From a virus: 33,292 nt of DNA. Each line of letters begins with the position of its first letter. Within the stretch, counting starts at the first letter, position 1. Below, piece after piece: positions 6,082 to 18,100 of the stretch. Below the pieces are notes generated by a model. It was not told where the DNA came from, made no database searches, and saw only the letters and a list, made by a program, of their open reading frames with translations. Location of the stretch: positions 1 to 33,292 of the IMG/VR virus record IMGVR_UViG_3300020469_000146; one strand, given 5' to 3'. Made by a program: the position numbers and the translations under genes.

Positions 6082-9000
6082 TACTTAACAGCAATTGCCC
6101 TCAATTCTGTAATTCTTGGAGGTTGAGCCTGATTTGTTCCAGACATTACAATTTTAATTGTAAATCCTACAAATTCAGGTAGGTTATCAGCAGTAAATTG
6201 ATATTCTTTAAATTCATTATCTAAACTTGGTGTAACTATTGTATCAGGTCTACCATCATTTTTGGATTCATCATCTACAATGAAACCATCATTATTTGTC
6301 TTTGTAGTATTTTTAAAACCAGGAAATAGTTCAAATGATTGTTCAACTTCATTAGAATCTGGTCTAACTAAACTATAAAGAACTCTAAAGTCTGACGATT
6401 CAGGTCTAAATGCACTTAATATTACTTTCAATGATGTTGCAGGATTTTTAAGATCCACTCTATTGCTCATGTAAATTGCAGAATGAGGATCATCAATTAC
6501 TGAATTTACACTACCATCACCATCATAATTTTCCAAATTAATTGGTCTAGTCAATCTATGACTTATAAATTCAGTCTCTGATCCACTGGATAATCTTATT
6601 AACGGTGATATATTTTCATCATTCGAACTTAGATTAAGAATAGTTGTGAATGATTTATTTGATGGTAGACCACTTAAGTATTGATTTTCATTTATCTTTG
6701 ATGCAACTAACTTAACATCATCAAATGAATTAATAGTATTAAGTTGAATGTCTTCAAATCCATTATCTAAGAACGATACTTCATTTCCACTTGCACTTGT
6801 ACCAGAAACACTTCTAATTGATGCCTGTATGCCTGTTACAGCACCTTCCACACCAGTAGGGGTTAATACATCATATCTTGGCACGATGGCACTGTAAAGT
6901 AGGTTCTGAGTCACTTTTACATTTGATCCACCTAAAAATTCATCATTGTTAAATGACAACTGGGGAGAAGTGGCAGTATCGGTAGATCTATCTGTTCCAT
7001 TTTTAGATCTATCGAAGGTTACTCTATAACTATCAATATCTAAAGGAGTAGTTACTGAAAGACCTGTTGTATCAGTTGTCTCCAATCTTCTTATTGATAC
7101 TCCAGAGATTTCTTGTTTTCTAATAATTGAATTTATTGTATGATCTACTACAACTGTATTATCAATACCTCTTTGACTATTACCAATGTTTAACACACCT
7201 GTTCCTACAGACTCATACCCAATTATTTCACTTCCTATTTTAACATATCCAGTGTTTGCAGCTCCGACTGATATTCCTTCAAAATTAGTAAATTGTGCCG
7301 TTGATGCAACACTGATAACTGATGTTTCCGTTTTACTTAATGCTGCAGTTATCACAGTTGGTTCTATATCAGATTCAATATCACTAATTTTTACTTTGTT
7401 AGATGTTGAATACATTCCATGATTAAACTGATCGATAAACATCACATTACCTGCATGCGATCCACCATCAAATGCAACAGTACCAGTGCGAATAGCACCC
7501 GTGGCACCCATTGCTACAACAGTTCCAGCATCATTAAAATATTTAATTTGAGTACCATTTTGGAATCCATTTGAACCATTATCAGCCTGTATATTTGTTA
7601 GGAATAATGTGTCAATACCATCTATACTTCCAATTGTTATCTGAGCACCCTCACCCTGTCCTCCTTTTGTTCCAACAGTTGAAGTTACAATACCAACCAC
7701 ATCCCCAACTTGATATCCATTTCCTCTTACAACTGGAGTTGTATTAACAGCTGTTATGCTACCATTACTATTAACGGTATCAATATCTATTTTTAAACCA
7801 GAACCTTTACCAGTTATTGCAAATGTTTCAACATCAGAGTCAGTTGTATAATTTGATCCTCCAAGATTTGGAGATGTAGTTAAGGTTAATACAGAACAAC
7901 CAACACCTGTAATTACAGCAGTGCTTGTATTTTGACCTCCGCAAATTTTTCGACCTGGTGTAAGGAATGATCCCATTCCTTGGTTTGTAGTTATACCAAT
8001 TGATCCTGTTTTTGAAATAGTAAATAGAGGATTATCTACCATGGTATTTTCAAAACCATTACTTTCATCCAAATCAGGATTATGAAAGAATGCTGAACCT
8101 GATTGTGATGTGAATTTAGCTTTATATAATTTAAAGGTTATATCTTGATGTTGATCTTCAGTCCAAAGAGCACCATTTTGTGATTTAAATATTGAACCAG
8201 CACCATATTGAGTTGAATATATTATAGATGAACCAGGATTTGCTCCTGTAATTGTTGATGGATTTACAGCAGTACCACCATGTCTTCCTGTCCAGACATT
8301 ATATGCAACACTTCTTGGTGCGAGTAATACAAAAGAATAAACTCTACCTGGTTCTAGATAAATTGGTTCAGGGAAAGTAAATTTAGTTGCTTTACTTGCC
8401 TCATTTGGATCAGCTTCAATAAGTGTAACTTCATTTCCATTAGCATCAGTGCCTTTTGGTTTAAGAGTCCTACTTCTTCCAATAGTTTGAGTTGATGGTC
8501 TTGCATCTGCAATAGTTGATCTTATTTCACACCTTATTGGAGCATTTGCCACAGTATCTACTGTTGCAAAATAAACTTCAACCGCAGTTATAAAAGCACC
8601 ATTTTTATCTTTATTAGCATCTTGAGCACTTGGTGCTTCTACATTACCACCAACTGTAAATGTTTGTGCAATAGGATCAGGTGAACCACCCCCTCTTCTT
8701 CTTCCACTAATATTGAAATTTGTAGTGATGGTTCTTGTTGTAACTGTAGTTTGGAATTGTTCGACTGTTCCTCTAGAATCATATTGTGACTCTGCAGTTA
8801 TGAGTCCAAATTTTTGTGATGGTTCTATATTTTCATTTGTAGGACTTGTTGTGACTTTAAATTCTTTTACACCTGTTTGTATTTTAACTGGTGGTGCTGG
8901 TTGTGTATGTGGATCACGAATGAAACATGAACCAAGCACATCACCGTAAGCATCGGTGATTAATCTTATATCTTTCACGTATGAAGTGGCACCACTTTCT

Positions 9001-12000
9001 TGACCAACTAGTTGTGCATTTTTTGTAACATAACCAAAATATTTACCTTGTGCTTCCTCAGCTAGTGCTTTTGTATCAACATTTAAAACTGTTGATGATT
9101 GACTATAATTAGAAGGTATTTCAGTTAGACCTGAAGTATAAGGATTATTAAAATATGACTCTGATGGATTATTATACTTTCCAGATTTATGATCTGGTTG
9201 ACATAATCTAAATTTCATAATTACATTACCTTGTCGATTAATAGCATGAACTTCCTCTCCAATTTTATAGACACCATTTGATCCAGATACAGATCCATTC
9301 TTCGTTGGTGTTATTTCAAGTAATTTTGGAATTACATCAAATATTTTTTGTCCATCAAAGAACACATATGTTTCAACAAAATCAACAAATCCTTCAGATA
9401 TAAATTGAATATTTCTTGATCTAACAAAATCATCATTAGCTGTTGAAACTAAATTATTTTGCCTAGTAACTGTTGTATTAGACCTTGTAGTGCTGCCTCT
9501 TAATTGTCTACCAATAGCACGTAATCGCACCATACCTAAACCAAATCGACTTAAATCAAAAAGTCCTTGATTTCTATTTAAATTTGTTCCTAAATTTATA
9601 TTTTCAGTTCTAGTTCCTGTTTGTTGTATATTATGATTTGCAAGTTGTATAGATCGAGTCCATCTATCAAATTCAGGATCTAATTCTACTTCACCCTCAA
9701 ATACAGGTATCTCATAAGGATTTACATTTATGATATCATTTGTATCTCCACTTATTGTTGCATATGGTTGTGTAATCCACTCAACTTCTTCATAATTTAA
9801 TGTTACAACATTTCCTGTTTTTTTGACATTTGAGTCAAATAGAGTAAAATCTGTACCAAAATCTAACTCTGAACTTATTGTAGTTTCTGCAGGTTTAATT
9901 TGGGAAGCAAGTGTATCCCTTGTTCTAAATGGTATTAATTCTTCTGATTCAGGATTTATTTGTATTAATGAATTCTCATTAATAAAATTATAATTTTTAA
10001 AAGGATCTGCAAACAAACCACTTTTAAATCTATTCCTACCCTCTTCATCTTGTATTTGTAATGTTTGAGCACTAACTTCTAAAAGAGATAATGTTGTAGT
10101 TTCTTCTAAATTTGTAACTCTATCTTCAATATTACCAATATCTCTCATGGTAAATCTTCGATTATCTATAAGAGTTAAACTCGCATCTTGAGGATTGTAT
10201 AAGTAAGGTGGTAATGAAATCGTTGCAAGTTCCATCAACTCTCCAACCTTGGTTGGTGGTTTTGGATCAAGAGATGAAACACCTTTCTCATAGACAAATT
10301 CACCAAATTTATTCATGTAAACTGTATCTTGTCTACCTAGATAAAAATTATAACTAGCAGTTGAAGATTCATTTGGTGTAAAATAATTTAATATTGAAGT
10401 TCCACTAAAATCTCTTTGAGAGAACTCAAAAGGAGAACCAGTATCTGTAGAAGGATCATATACAGAAACTCTAGGTCTAAAATCAAGTGTATCAGTAGCT
10501 CTTATATTAAACTCACCAATATCAGGTATGTCTTTTGAAAATCTCTCTTCATCATAACTTCTTACCGTAAATACATCTCCATCATCGGAGGAAACAGAAT
10601 AATAATCAAATACAACCAATAATTGGGCACTTGGTGAGGAAACATTTCGATTACGAATTAATCTAGAATAGTCATAGAATTCATCTTTCTGACCCTTATC
10701 TAAAGTAAATGAATTTGTTATATCTTTATATTTTCCAATATCAATAGATTCAATATTTGATTTTATACCTGACTCCTCAAATTCAACTAATTCACCTGTT
10801 TCAAATTTTCCTGATGTAATATAAACTATTTCTAATACATTGTTGGAAGGTGAGGAGACAACTCTTGCAATTGTATTAGTTTCTTTACTTACTAAATTTT
10901 CACCAATAATCGCATTATTATGTACAGCAACAGTGCTTGTAAATGTTAGCTTATCTAATACTGGTGCAGATGCATTCGTTGATTCATAAACTGCTAAAAA
11001 CTTAGCAACATCTGGATAATTTAAAGAGATTTCTTCGTCTTGAACTCTCAATCCATATCTAGCATCAAAAGTGAGTCCGTCTGCAATTGAACCACCATTC
11101 CCACCTGCAACACTTCCAGATTCTACATTTCTTGATCTAGTTACATTTAATGTTTGACTTCTGTTATATTGTTTTATCTTAGATTTTACTTTATTTTTAA
11201 TTAAAGATACATTTACCGTTTTACTATCATTCGCAGCAATATTTGTAAATGTAACAGAAGCACCATCAGTGCCATATGAAAATGTGTCATTTGTAATTGC
11301 CAAGGGACTACCATCACTGGCAGTAGACATGGTATATCTTTCTTGATCAAAAGTATCAAATATTACATCTGAAACATCTGTAATATCACTGGTGTTTATT
11401 GTTAATTGATTTGAAGTTGCGTTTTTAGATATTTGTTTTGTAATTTTTATTTTTGATTTTGTAAGATCAACATCAGCAATATTAGGATTTAAAGGTACGT
11501 ACAAAGCTCCTGTACCTCTGATAACTGGAGCACCAATAAACATATTAACTGTTTCTGTTCCAGATGTAAGAGATCCATCATATACTCCAGCAACAGAATC
11601 AGGTATTAAAGCAAGTGTGATTGTTCCATTTGAATTTATAGATGAGACTGTATTAAATGTATCTAATGTGGATCCTGCTTTTCGATATACAACTAAAGAT
11701 CCTTTTCTAAGACCTTTAAATCCTTCACTTACTGACGCAGTTGCAATACCAGCAGTTACAGATACTTCACTTATGGCATTTGGTAAATTAAATTTTTCAA
11801 TAACCACATCACCTTTTAAATTATTACTATCTCCTATAGATCTTATGTTTTGTGCTGTATATTCTGTTTTTATACCTATTGTTCTAGGAAAATCAACACC
11901 ATTAATTTGTATCTGTTCACCGACATTAAATGATCCTGAAGTTTCATTCAACGAAACAACTGTTGATCCACCTCCAGCTCCTACAGCAAATCCACTAGCA

Positions 12001-13451
12001 CCACTATTTTTACCTTTAATAAATGACCCTTCTGGTAATTCTGTATTACTTACTGATTGATTTAAGACCAAATCGGTATTTGTTTGAGCATCAAATAATC
12101 TTAACTCCCATTTTGTAGTTACATCTTCATATGCAGCATCTTCTAAATTAAATGAATATACTCTTGCACTTCCTATATTTGTTCCTGTAGAATTAAAATT
12201 ATCAAATAATTTTACGACACTTCCCTGAACAGCAATACCTTTTGTAACGTTATTTAATTTTAATACATTACCCATCTCAAAACCGACACCTATATCACTT
12301 CTAATTCCAACATCTCTTGGTTTATCAACATCTATAATTGTAGTTCCTGTTTTTTCAATATCGTATCCTCTTACATACACCTCACCTGCAGATACTTTTA
12401 AACACATTAAATCATCTGATGGTTTATTCTCTTGTTCAGTTTTTTCACCTTCAAAAAATAAACCATTATTTCCTAAATTATCATTTAATGAATTGAATAA
12501 ACCCATGTTGAATGGTTTTACACTATAATCACCAGATTCATCATAAGTTCTCTCTGCAATATAATCACGAATTTTATTATATTCACTTTTTGATTGAATT
12601 AACTTTAATTTTCCTTCATCAACTCTCATTAATTCAATAAAATCAGTATCATTTTTATCTGTTAATGTTTTTTTAGTTAAAGTAAGTTTTATTTTTAATC
12701 TATCAGCACCAGGTGCTGCAAAGTTGCTAAATCCTTTAGCATTATCAAATAATGTATTATCTTCTTTAGCATTGACAATTAATTCCTCAATTTTTAAACC
12801 TACTCTATATGAAGGAGTATTTGTATAAGGATCTAATATTATTGATTGGTCTGAAACATTTACAAAAAATCCTCTTATAAAATATACACCTTTGGATATG
12901 AAAGCAGCAGATCCCACGGAAGTTGCATCTATAGAAACTAATGATGCAAAAGGAGTATTAGCATTTATCGTTGTATTTCCATATACTACATTTTCATCTG
13001 CACTTACTGATTCACCATCAGTAAATGAATTAAATTGTGAATTGTTATCAGCACTTAAATAATTTACATATAAAGTGACATTTTCTATTTCTCCTCCATC
13101 TGGGAGTGATACAGATTTTACAATAGCTTCAATTCCAGAGTCAGATCCTTTGATTTTTTTTCCAATGAAATTTTCAATGTAAACTGATATATCAATATTA
13201 AAATTAGTAATATTTAACTTTACTGCGTTGTACTGAATATCATATGCTATTCCGCCAGGTATGACTACTGATCCATCTTTAAATATATTATCACCAAACT
13301 TTTCTACTTGATTTTGTAATATTGATTGTTGCTGCGTTAATTCTCTAGCTTGCACTGGAAAACCAGGTTTATACAAAACCTTATGAAAGTTTTTTTCACT
13401 ATCGAAATCGTCATAGTATGGACTTGCATTTAAATTAATTTTTTGTGCCAT
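6081..13451 (-). CDS. Giant DUF4815 baseplate/virion protein in the gp9-gp10 position
   Basis: A 2456-residue protein. The N-terminus (about 10-70) with YYDDF, VLYKPGFPVQARELTQQQS and the run to VVIPGG is the DUF4815 signature found in many myovirus virion proteins. Residues about 1590-1780 hold a conserved beta part (PIAQTFTV, then VEVYFATVDT, PIRCEIRSTI, YLEPGRVYSFVLLAP and a WTGRHGG motif). About 2043-2113 is a module with IGSEIIGYES, a QRGID motif and a following VVDHT. The C-terminus (PPRITELRAIAVK) is the usual end in marine phages. The gene lies between gp8 and gp13, where T4 has gp9 to gp12, so it likely forms the peripheral baseplate or pin parts. That assignment is by position; DUF4815 itself has no proven biochemical role that I know. 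Four bases separate it from gp8. Confidence 0.88.
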   Translation of the reverse strand: MAQKINLNASPYYDDFDSEKNFHKVLYKPGFPVQARELTQQQSILQNQVEKFGDNIFKDGSVVIPGGIAYDIQYNAVKLNITNFNIDISVYIENFIGKKIKGSDSGIEAIVKSVSLPDGGEIENVTLYVNYLSADNNSQFNSFTDGESVSADENVVYGNTTINANTPFASLVSIDATSVGSAAFISKGVYFIRGFFVNVSDQSIILDPYTNTPSYRVGLKIEELIVNAKEDNTLFDNAKGFSNFAAPGADRLKIKLTLTKKTLTDKNDTDFIELMRVDEGKLKLIQSKSEYNKIRDYIAERTYDESGDYSVKPFNMGLFNSLNDNLGNNGLFFEGEKTEQENKPSDDLMCLKVSAGEVYVRGYDIEKTGTTIIDVDKPRDVGIRSDIGVGFEMGNVLKLNNVTKGIAVQGSVVKLFDNFNSTGTNIGSARVYSFNLEDAAYEDVTTKWELRLFDAQTNTDLVLNQSVSNTELPEGSFIKGKNSGASGFAVGAGGGSTVVSLNETSGSFNVGEQIQINGVDFPRTIGIKTEYTAQNIRSIGDSNNLKGDVVIEKFNLPNAISEVSVTAGIATASVSEGFKGLRKGSLVVYRKAGSTLDTFNTVSSINSNGTITLALIPDSVAGVYDGSLTSGTETVNMFIGAPVIRGTGALYVPLNPNIADVDLTKSKIKITKQISKNATSNQLTINTSDITDVSDVIFDTFDQERYTMSTASDGSPLAITNDTFSYGTDGASVTFTNIAANDSKTVNVSLIKNKVKSKIKQYNRSQTLNVTRSRNVESGSVAGGNGGSIADGLTFDARYGLRVQDEEISLNYPDVAKFLAVYESTNASAPVLDKLTFTSTVAVHNNAIIGENLVSKETNTIARVVSSPSNNVLEIVYITSGKFETGELVEFEESGIKSNIESIDIGKYKDITNSFTLDKGQKDEFYDYSRLIRNRNVSSPSAQLLVVFDYYSVSSDDGDVFTVRSYDEERFSKDIPDIGEFNIRATDTLDFRPRVSVYDPSTDTGSPFEFSQRDFSGTSILNYFTPNESSTASYNFYLGRQDTVYMNKFGEFVYEKGVSSLDPKPPTKVGELMELATISLPPYLYNPQDASLTLIDNRRFTMRDIGNIEDRVTNLEETTTLSLLEVSAQTLQIQDEEGRNRFKSGLFADPFKNYNFINENSLIQINPESEELIPFRTRDTLASQIKPAETTISSELDFGTDFTLFDSNVKKTGNVVTLNYEEVEWITQPYATISGDTNDIINVNPYEIPVFEGEVELDPEFDRWTRSIQLANHNIQQTGTRTENINLGTNLNRNQGLFDLSRFGLGMVRLRAIGRQLRGSTTRSNTTVTRQNNLVSTANDDFVRSRNIQFISEGFVDFVETYVFFDGQKIFDVIPKLLEITPTKNGSVSGSNGVYKIGEEVHAINRQGNVIMKFRLCQPDHKSGKYNNPSESYFNNPYTSGLTEIPSNYSQSSTVLNVDTKALAEEAQGKYFGYVTKNAQLVGQESGATSYVKDIRLITDAYGDVLGSCFIRDPHTQPAPPVKIQTGVKEFKVTTSPTNENIEPSQKFGLITAESQYDSRGTVEQFQTTVTTRTITTNFNISGRRRGGGSPDPIAQTFTVGGNVEAPSAQDANKDKNGAFITAVEVYFATVDTVANAPIRCEIRSTIADARPSTQTIGRSRTLKPKGTDANGNEVTLIEADPNEASKATKFTFPEPIYLEPGRVYSFVLLAPRSVAYNVWTGRHGGTAVNPSTITGANPGSSIIYSTQYGAGSIFKSQNGALWTEDQHQDITFKLYKAKFTSQSGSAFFHNPDLDESNGFENTMVDNPLFTISKTGSIGITTNQGMGSFLTPGRKICGGQNTSTAVITGVGCSVLTLTTSPNLGGSNYTTDSDVETFAITGKGSGLKIDIDTVNSNGSITAVNTTPVVRGNGYQVGDVVGIVTSTVGTKGGQGEGAQITIGSIDGIDTLFLTNIQADNGSNGFQNGTQIKYFNDAGTVVAMGATGAIRTGTVAFDGGSHAGNVMFIDQFNHGMYSTSNKVKISDIESDIEPTVITAALSKTETSVISVASTAQFTNFEGISVGAANTGYVKIGSEIIGYESVGTGVLNIGNSQRGIDNTVVVDHTINSIIRKQEISGVSIRRLETTDTTGLSVTTPLDIDSYRVTFDRSKNGTDRSTDTATSPQLSFNNDEFLGGSNVKVTQNLLYSAIVPRYDVLTPTGVEGAVTGIQASIRSVSGTSASGNEVSFLDNGFEDIQLNTINSFDDVKLVASKINENQYLSGLPSNKSFTTILNLSSNDENISPLIRLSSGSETEFISHRLTRPINLENYDGDGSVNSVIDDPHSAIYMSNRVDLKNPATSLKVILSAFRPESSDFRVLYSLVRPDSNEVEQSFELFPGFKNTTKTNNDGFIVDDESKNDGRPDTIVTPSLDNEFKEYQFTADNLPEFVGFTIKIVMSGTNQAQPPRITELRAIAVK

Positions 13452-13455
13452 TTGT

Positions 13456-15060
13456 TTAGAATTCTAGAATAATTTTAACGTCTTCTTTTTGCCTAATGTT
13501 TCTTTCAACTTCTTTTCGATTGTCAATGTAAATAACATCTCCAGTCTTTTTATTTATCTCAGAATTAGCAAGTCCTTTTGTAAACTCAATACCTAAGTTG
13601 ACTTGCTTATTACTAACAGTTGTGGTTATTCCAGTAAAACCTGCATCTATTGAACTTGTAAAAGATGCTGAACCAGATCCTATTATGGTTTTGTCAGATT
13701 GATCTGTGGATTCAAAAGAGAGTACCTTAGATCTTGAGCTCATGTTTGGATAATCAGTAGTATCAGATGATGACTGGTTAAAGTTTAAACTTCGATCTTG
13801 AAAATATTTTAAAACAAAAGTATCTGGATCATATGATGCAACGGTTCCCCTTGCAGTACCATCAGTCACAGTTTGTGCTATTCCAGCACCAATTAAAGTG
13901 CTTAAATCACTAACAGTGGTTATTGGTGATGATAATTTAATTGCTGATAATGAAGAAAATTGTGATGCTGTTATGATACCAGTGATATCAAATTTACTTG
14001 GATTCTTTATTATTCCCACTTGTGCAAAATGTGTATCAGTAGGAAAATCTTTTGTAGAATCGTCAAAACGAGAATAAACTAAAACTTTATCTGCACCTAG
14101 TTCAGTGTAAATATCAAAACCATGACCTTTTGATGGAGGTATGATTGGTATTAAATTAGCACGAGTTCCTGTATCACTATTAAAAGATATACTACTCAAA
14201 TCAACCATAGCAAATGTATACCCAGAACCACCTTTAGTTACAATTACATCAGTTATTACACCAGATATATAAAAAACTCTAGCTTCTGCACCATCACCAT
14301 CTCCTAATATATTAACTAATCTTGAACTAGTTCCACCATTAGCATATCCTCCTCCACCGTTTTTAATAACAACTTTTTTAATTTGGTTTTTGTTAATATC
14401 TGAATCTCCTGCCTCTCTTACTGCCTGTATCTGAGCATCAGTCGATGTTGACCAATTATTTGGCAGCACTATGTATTCTGTAGAGTCAAACTTTATTACA
14501 TCACTTGGAGAAACTGTGAACAAGTATTTCCATATGTAATTATCATTTACACCAGCAGCTGCTGGTTCTAAATCAGTAAAGGTGGGTTCATCTTTACTTT
14601 GCTCTCCTAAATTATTATTTGAAGCACTAACACCATTATCTAAACAAATATAGACTTTAAACTCTGAGGTTATTACATAATAATTACTCCTATATAAACT
14701 TCCAGTTTGAGAATTAGGTGATTTATTACTTGCACTATAATCGTGACGATACATATCGTATCTTATATTTGCAGCCCATGAATTTTTCTTGACAACTCTT
14801 CTAATATTAGATGAATTAATCTTTTTACCAAACATTGAAGTATTTCTATAATGCGTCAAATATTCTAGGTTATCTACTGGATCTGGAGTTCCATCGGCAT
14901 TATTCCAAGTAAATGTTCTACCAAAACCCACAGTGTTTCCTATACCCAAAGGGTTTGCTAAACCTAAAAATACATAATAAGAATTATTAGAGTCCAACAC
15001 GGAATCTACAAAATTACTTGCGTTTGCTATTCTAAACTGATCTGTTACTACAGCTGGCAT
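13456..15060 (-). CDS. 8: Baseplate wedge protein gp8
   Basis: A 534-residue protein (T4 gp8 is 334). The N-terminal about 220 residues carry gp8 family sequence: MPAVVTDQFRIANA, YYVFLGLANPLG (29-40), RHDYSASNKSP, YYVITSEFKVYICLDNG (127-143), and YIWKYLFTVSPSD (175-187). gp8 sits on the outer part of the baseplate wedge and contacts gp7 and gp10. The added length includes two GxGY repeats at about 228-290 (GGGGYANGG and GGSGYTFAMVDL) and a C-terminal beta part. It ends with a stop four bases before the DUF4815 start. A perfect late promoter lies 18 bases upstream; no clear Shine-Dalgarno sequence is visible before this ATG. Confidence 0.93.
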   Translation of the reverse strand: MPAVVTDQFRIANASNFVDSVLDSNNSYYVFLGLANPLGIGNTVGFGRTFTWNNADGTPDPVDNLEYLTHYRNTSMFGKKINSSNIRRVVKKNSWAANIRYDMYRHDYSASNKSPNSQTGSLYRSNYYVITSEFKVYICLDNGVSASNNNLGEQSKDEPTFTDLEPAAAGVNDNYIWKYLFTVSPSDVIKFDSTEYIVLPNNWSTSTDAQIQAVREAGDSDINKNQIKKVVIKNGGGGYANGGTSSRLVNILGDGDGAEARVFYISGVITDVIVTKGGSGYTFAMVDLSSISFNSDTGTRANLIPIIPPSKGHGFDIYTELGADKVLVYSRFDDSTKDFPTDTHFAQVGIIKNPSKFDITGIITASQFSSLSAIKLSSPITTVSDLSTLIGAGIAQTVTDGTARGTVASYDPDTFVLKYFQDRSLNFNQSSSDTTDYPNMSSRSKVLSFESTDQSDKTIIGSGSASFTSSIDAGFTGITTTVSNKQVNLGIEFTKGLANSEINKKTGDVIYIDNRKEVERNIRQKEDVKIILEF

Positions 15061-15077
15061 ATTATTAGTTTTTTAGA

Positions 15078-15085
15078 TATTTATA
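15078..15085 (-). promoter_or_regulatory. T4-type late promoter upstream of gp8
   Basis: A perfect TATAAATA on the coding strand, in the 42-base gap between the stop of the 4205-residue gene and the gp8 start (15060). T4 late promoters consist of this element at -10, read by the phage sigma factor gp55. The predicted leader to the ATG would be only about a dozen bases, with no obvious ribosome site. Confidence 0.7.
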
Positions 15086-15102
15086 CAACATTTTTTAATT
15101 AA

Positions 15103-18100
15103 TTAAATTTCTGGAATTATAGACCCAGTATTTTCGAATGTTTTTGGACCTTCAGTTCTTTTTAAAGTAGGATACGTGGTTATTCCAATGGACTCTATCA
15201 GACCAATAGTGAATCCAGTTACTCCTATTGATACTGCGTTTGATCCTCTAGAGAAACCACTTATTCTACCAACAGAATACTTTCCAACAGCAGATCCACT
15301 TGAAATCATACCAGATACATTAGTATCTGACTTAATAAGACAAGTAATTACTCCAACACCACCTGTTAGATCTTGGAAAGCAGCTATACTGTAAATACTA
15401 TCAGCAAAAGAAGTTCCTATACCAACAGAGTTGGTATTATTACCATGAGTATCTATTCCTATAACTCCAGATCCAACACGAGTATCAAAAATATAAATTG
15501 GGTTTCCAACTGATATTGGATTAAAATCAGATAAAGAAGAATTACGTTTAATAGTAAATTTGATTCCTAATTTAGATGATAATATCGTTGTTCCAATCCC
15601 TGTTATAGATCCTGTATTATTTTGAATTGATAAACTACCACCTGGTGTAGGTGTTGTAAGATTTTCAAACGTATTGGAATATGTAACAGGACTCGATATT
15701 AAAACTTTAGGTGCTATTGTATATCCCAATCCAGGATTAACCACAGATATAGTAGTAACTGTTCCACCAGCACCAATAGTTGCAGTTGCAGTTGCAGTCG
15801 TTCCTATTCCTACACCAATACCACTAGATGGTACTGATAATTTAACAATAGGGGCAGTTGCATATCCAGAACCAAAGTTAGAGGTACTAAATCCTGTTAC
15901 AGTTCCTGCTGTAGAAACAGTAGCAGTTGCTCCTGCATTTATAAAATTAAATTGATCTTTCTTTAAAATTGACAATCCTAAAGATGTTGTTCCTGATTCG
16001 TAATTAAATAAATCCATGCTATCAACAAATATAGTAGTATCAGTAGTTGTAACATCACCAATTATTTTTGCAGTAGGCGTAATTCTTGGTTCAATACTCT
16101 GTCTTTTTTTAGAAACAATCGTTTTATTGATTATCTTATCCTCTTTCTGTTTTATCAAACTAATTGGTCTTGATACAGAACTTATACCAACATCCTGATA
16201 TGCATTAGTTTCTAATTTTTGTGAAGTATTTAAATTAAATACTGTTCTTTTATTCTGTTCTTTTACATTTTTTAATCTAGATAATTTAACTTCATCACCC
16301 ACTTCTATAGTTATTTTTTCTTTATCTCTAACTATAGAATCATCATTTGTAGTTCCTTTATAGAATAGTATTGATATATCATCTTCTGGAATAGGTGCCT
16401 CACTAAAACTAATTATATTTCCACCAATTATAGAATATGATGTTGCTGGATCTTGAATAACTCCGTTTACAATAACTAAGAATAAATTTTCAAGTTTAAC
16501 ATTTTGGTTGAGAGTGTTTCCATCTCTTTCAAAACTTATAAGTTGATTATTTAAAATTATTGAGAAGTCAGTTCGAGAACTATTTTGAAGATCTTTGATG
16601 GAGTCGATATAATCAAAATCACCAAATTGCCACAATGCAAATGAATCATTAAATATTTTGTCTACAGTTAATGTAGATCTCTCAACAAGTTGACCTACCC
16701 CCTTTGCAGTTACTAATCCAACAGCTTCTATAACATCACCTCTTTTAAATCCAAATCCTTTATTGACAATCTCATATTCTGTTATTTCAAATAAAGTTGA
16801 TCCAATTCCTACAGAAGGTTTTGGAATAGCATTGACTCTAAAGTCAGTTCCAGTATCTGTTGTTGCTCCAAATCCAAGTCTTGATACACCAGTGACAGAC
16901 AAATTAGAATATGATGGTTCTGAAACCACTACTTTGGGATCTTTATAACTTGTTCCTGCAGATACAATTGAAAATGCTAATGTTCCACCAACACCTACTG
17001 AAGCACTTATACTAGCACCACTACCAACGTTGACTCCAACATTTATACTGAATATATCATCAGTTAATTTTGTAACTGCTGTGCTAACACCAGCCACTGG
17101 ATCTGTAGATCTAGGATATGGGTGAACAGTTTGGAAATTATCTTTTGAACATGAGAAAAACATGCTGCCAGTTGTAATTCCAACACTACTCGAATTAGTT
17201 AATCCATGATTAGGAGCTGTTATCTGTAATTCTCCAGTGAATGAATTGTAAGAAGCATCTATTGGTGTTAAATTACCTGTAATTGAATTTGCATTTGCAG
17301 ATATAAATCGATGCTCATATCCAACATCTATTACTGTTACTCCAATTGATACTATATCATTATATCCAGATCCTACAGTTAATCTTGGGAAGAACGGATA
17401 TACTTTTCCTGAACCTTGATAATTGAATGATGTTGGTTGTGCACCGACTCTTACACTAAAAACATTTGTCGATGCTATCGAAATTATTTCATACTCATTA
17501 CTTTTCAAAGTAAGACTAGGTGAGAATACAAAACCCTGAAGTATTGCAAAATCATTTGAATGTATAAATTTATGTTCATTGACAGTTCTAATTGTCATGA
17601 TACCAGTCACATTATTATAAGTAGCAGTCTGAACTCCTAAATTACTTCCACTATAAGATGTGCCTACAATACTTGTTATTTGACCTGAAGCATTGGTAAG
17701 TGCTTTAACATTTGCACCAACTAGAGGAGCATAACCTAATCCATTAATTGTGTTTCCAATTGAAACAGGAACACCACCTCTAGGTAGTTCATTTGTGTTA
17801 ATGTTATTTGATGTGAATACAGATCCATCATTGGATGTGATTCCAGTAAATATAACTGTTGTTACACCAGTAGCACCACTACCACTTTCTATTATTTTAA
17901 AATTCTTATTGGGGTTGAAAAATGTTGATGGTGATTGGAATACTCCATTTACAAATAGTATTCCACTACCACCCGTGCTTCCTATTCCAATAGTATTAGA
18001 TCCACCAACTGTTACTGTAAAATCAGATTTTATTCCTGTAAATTGATCGGATACATCATCATAGATTACATTTGTACTATAATCATTTCTCAAGTAAACT

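Noticed and set aside
13455-13475. Short palindromes (AGAATTCT, ATTCTAGAAT) before the DUF4815 gene as a terminator or operator
   Set aside because: Stems are short, AT-rich and inside the gp8 3' coding end; no T-run follows in the coding direction.
15061-15103. AT-rich gap as a rho-independent terminator
   Set aside because: No GC-rich hairpin is present; the TATAAATA element explains the gap better.
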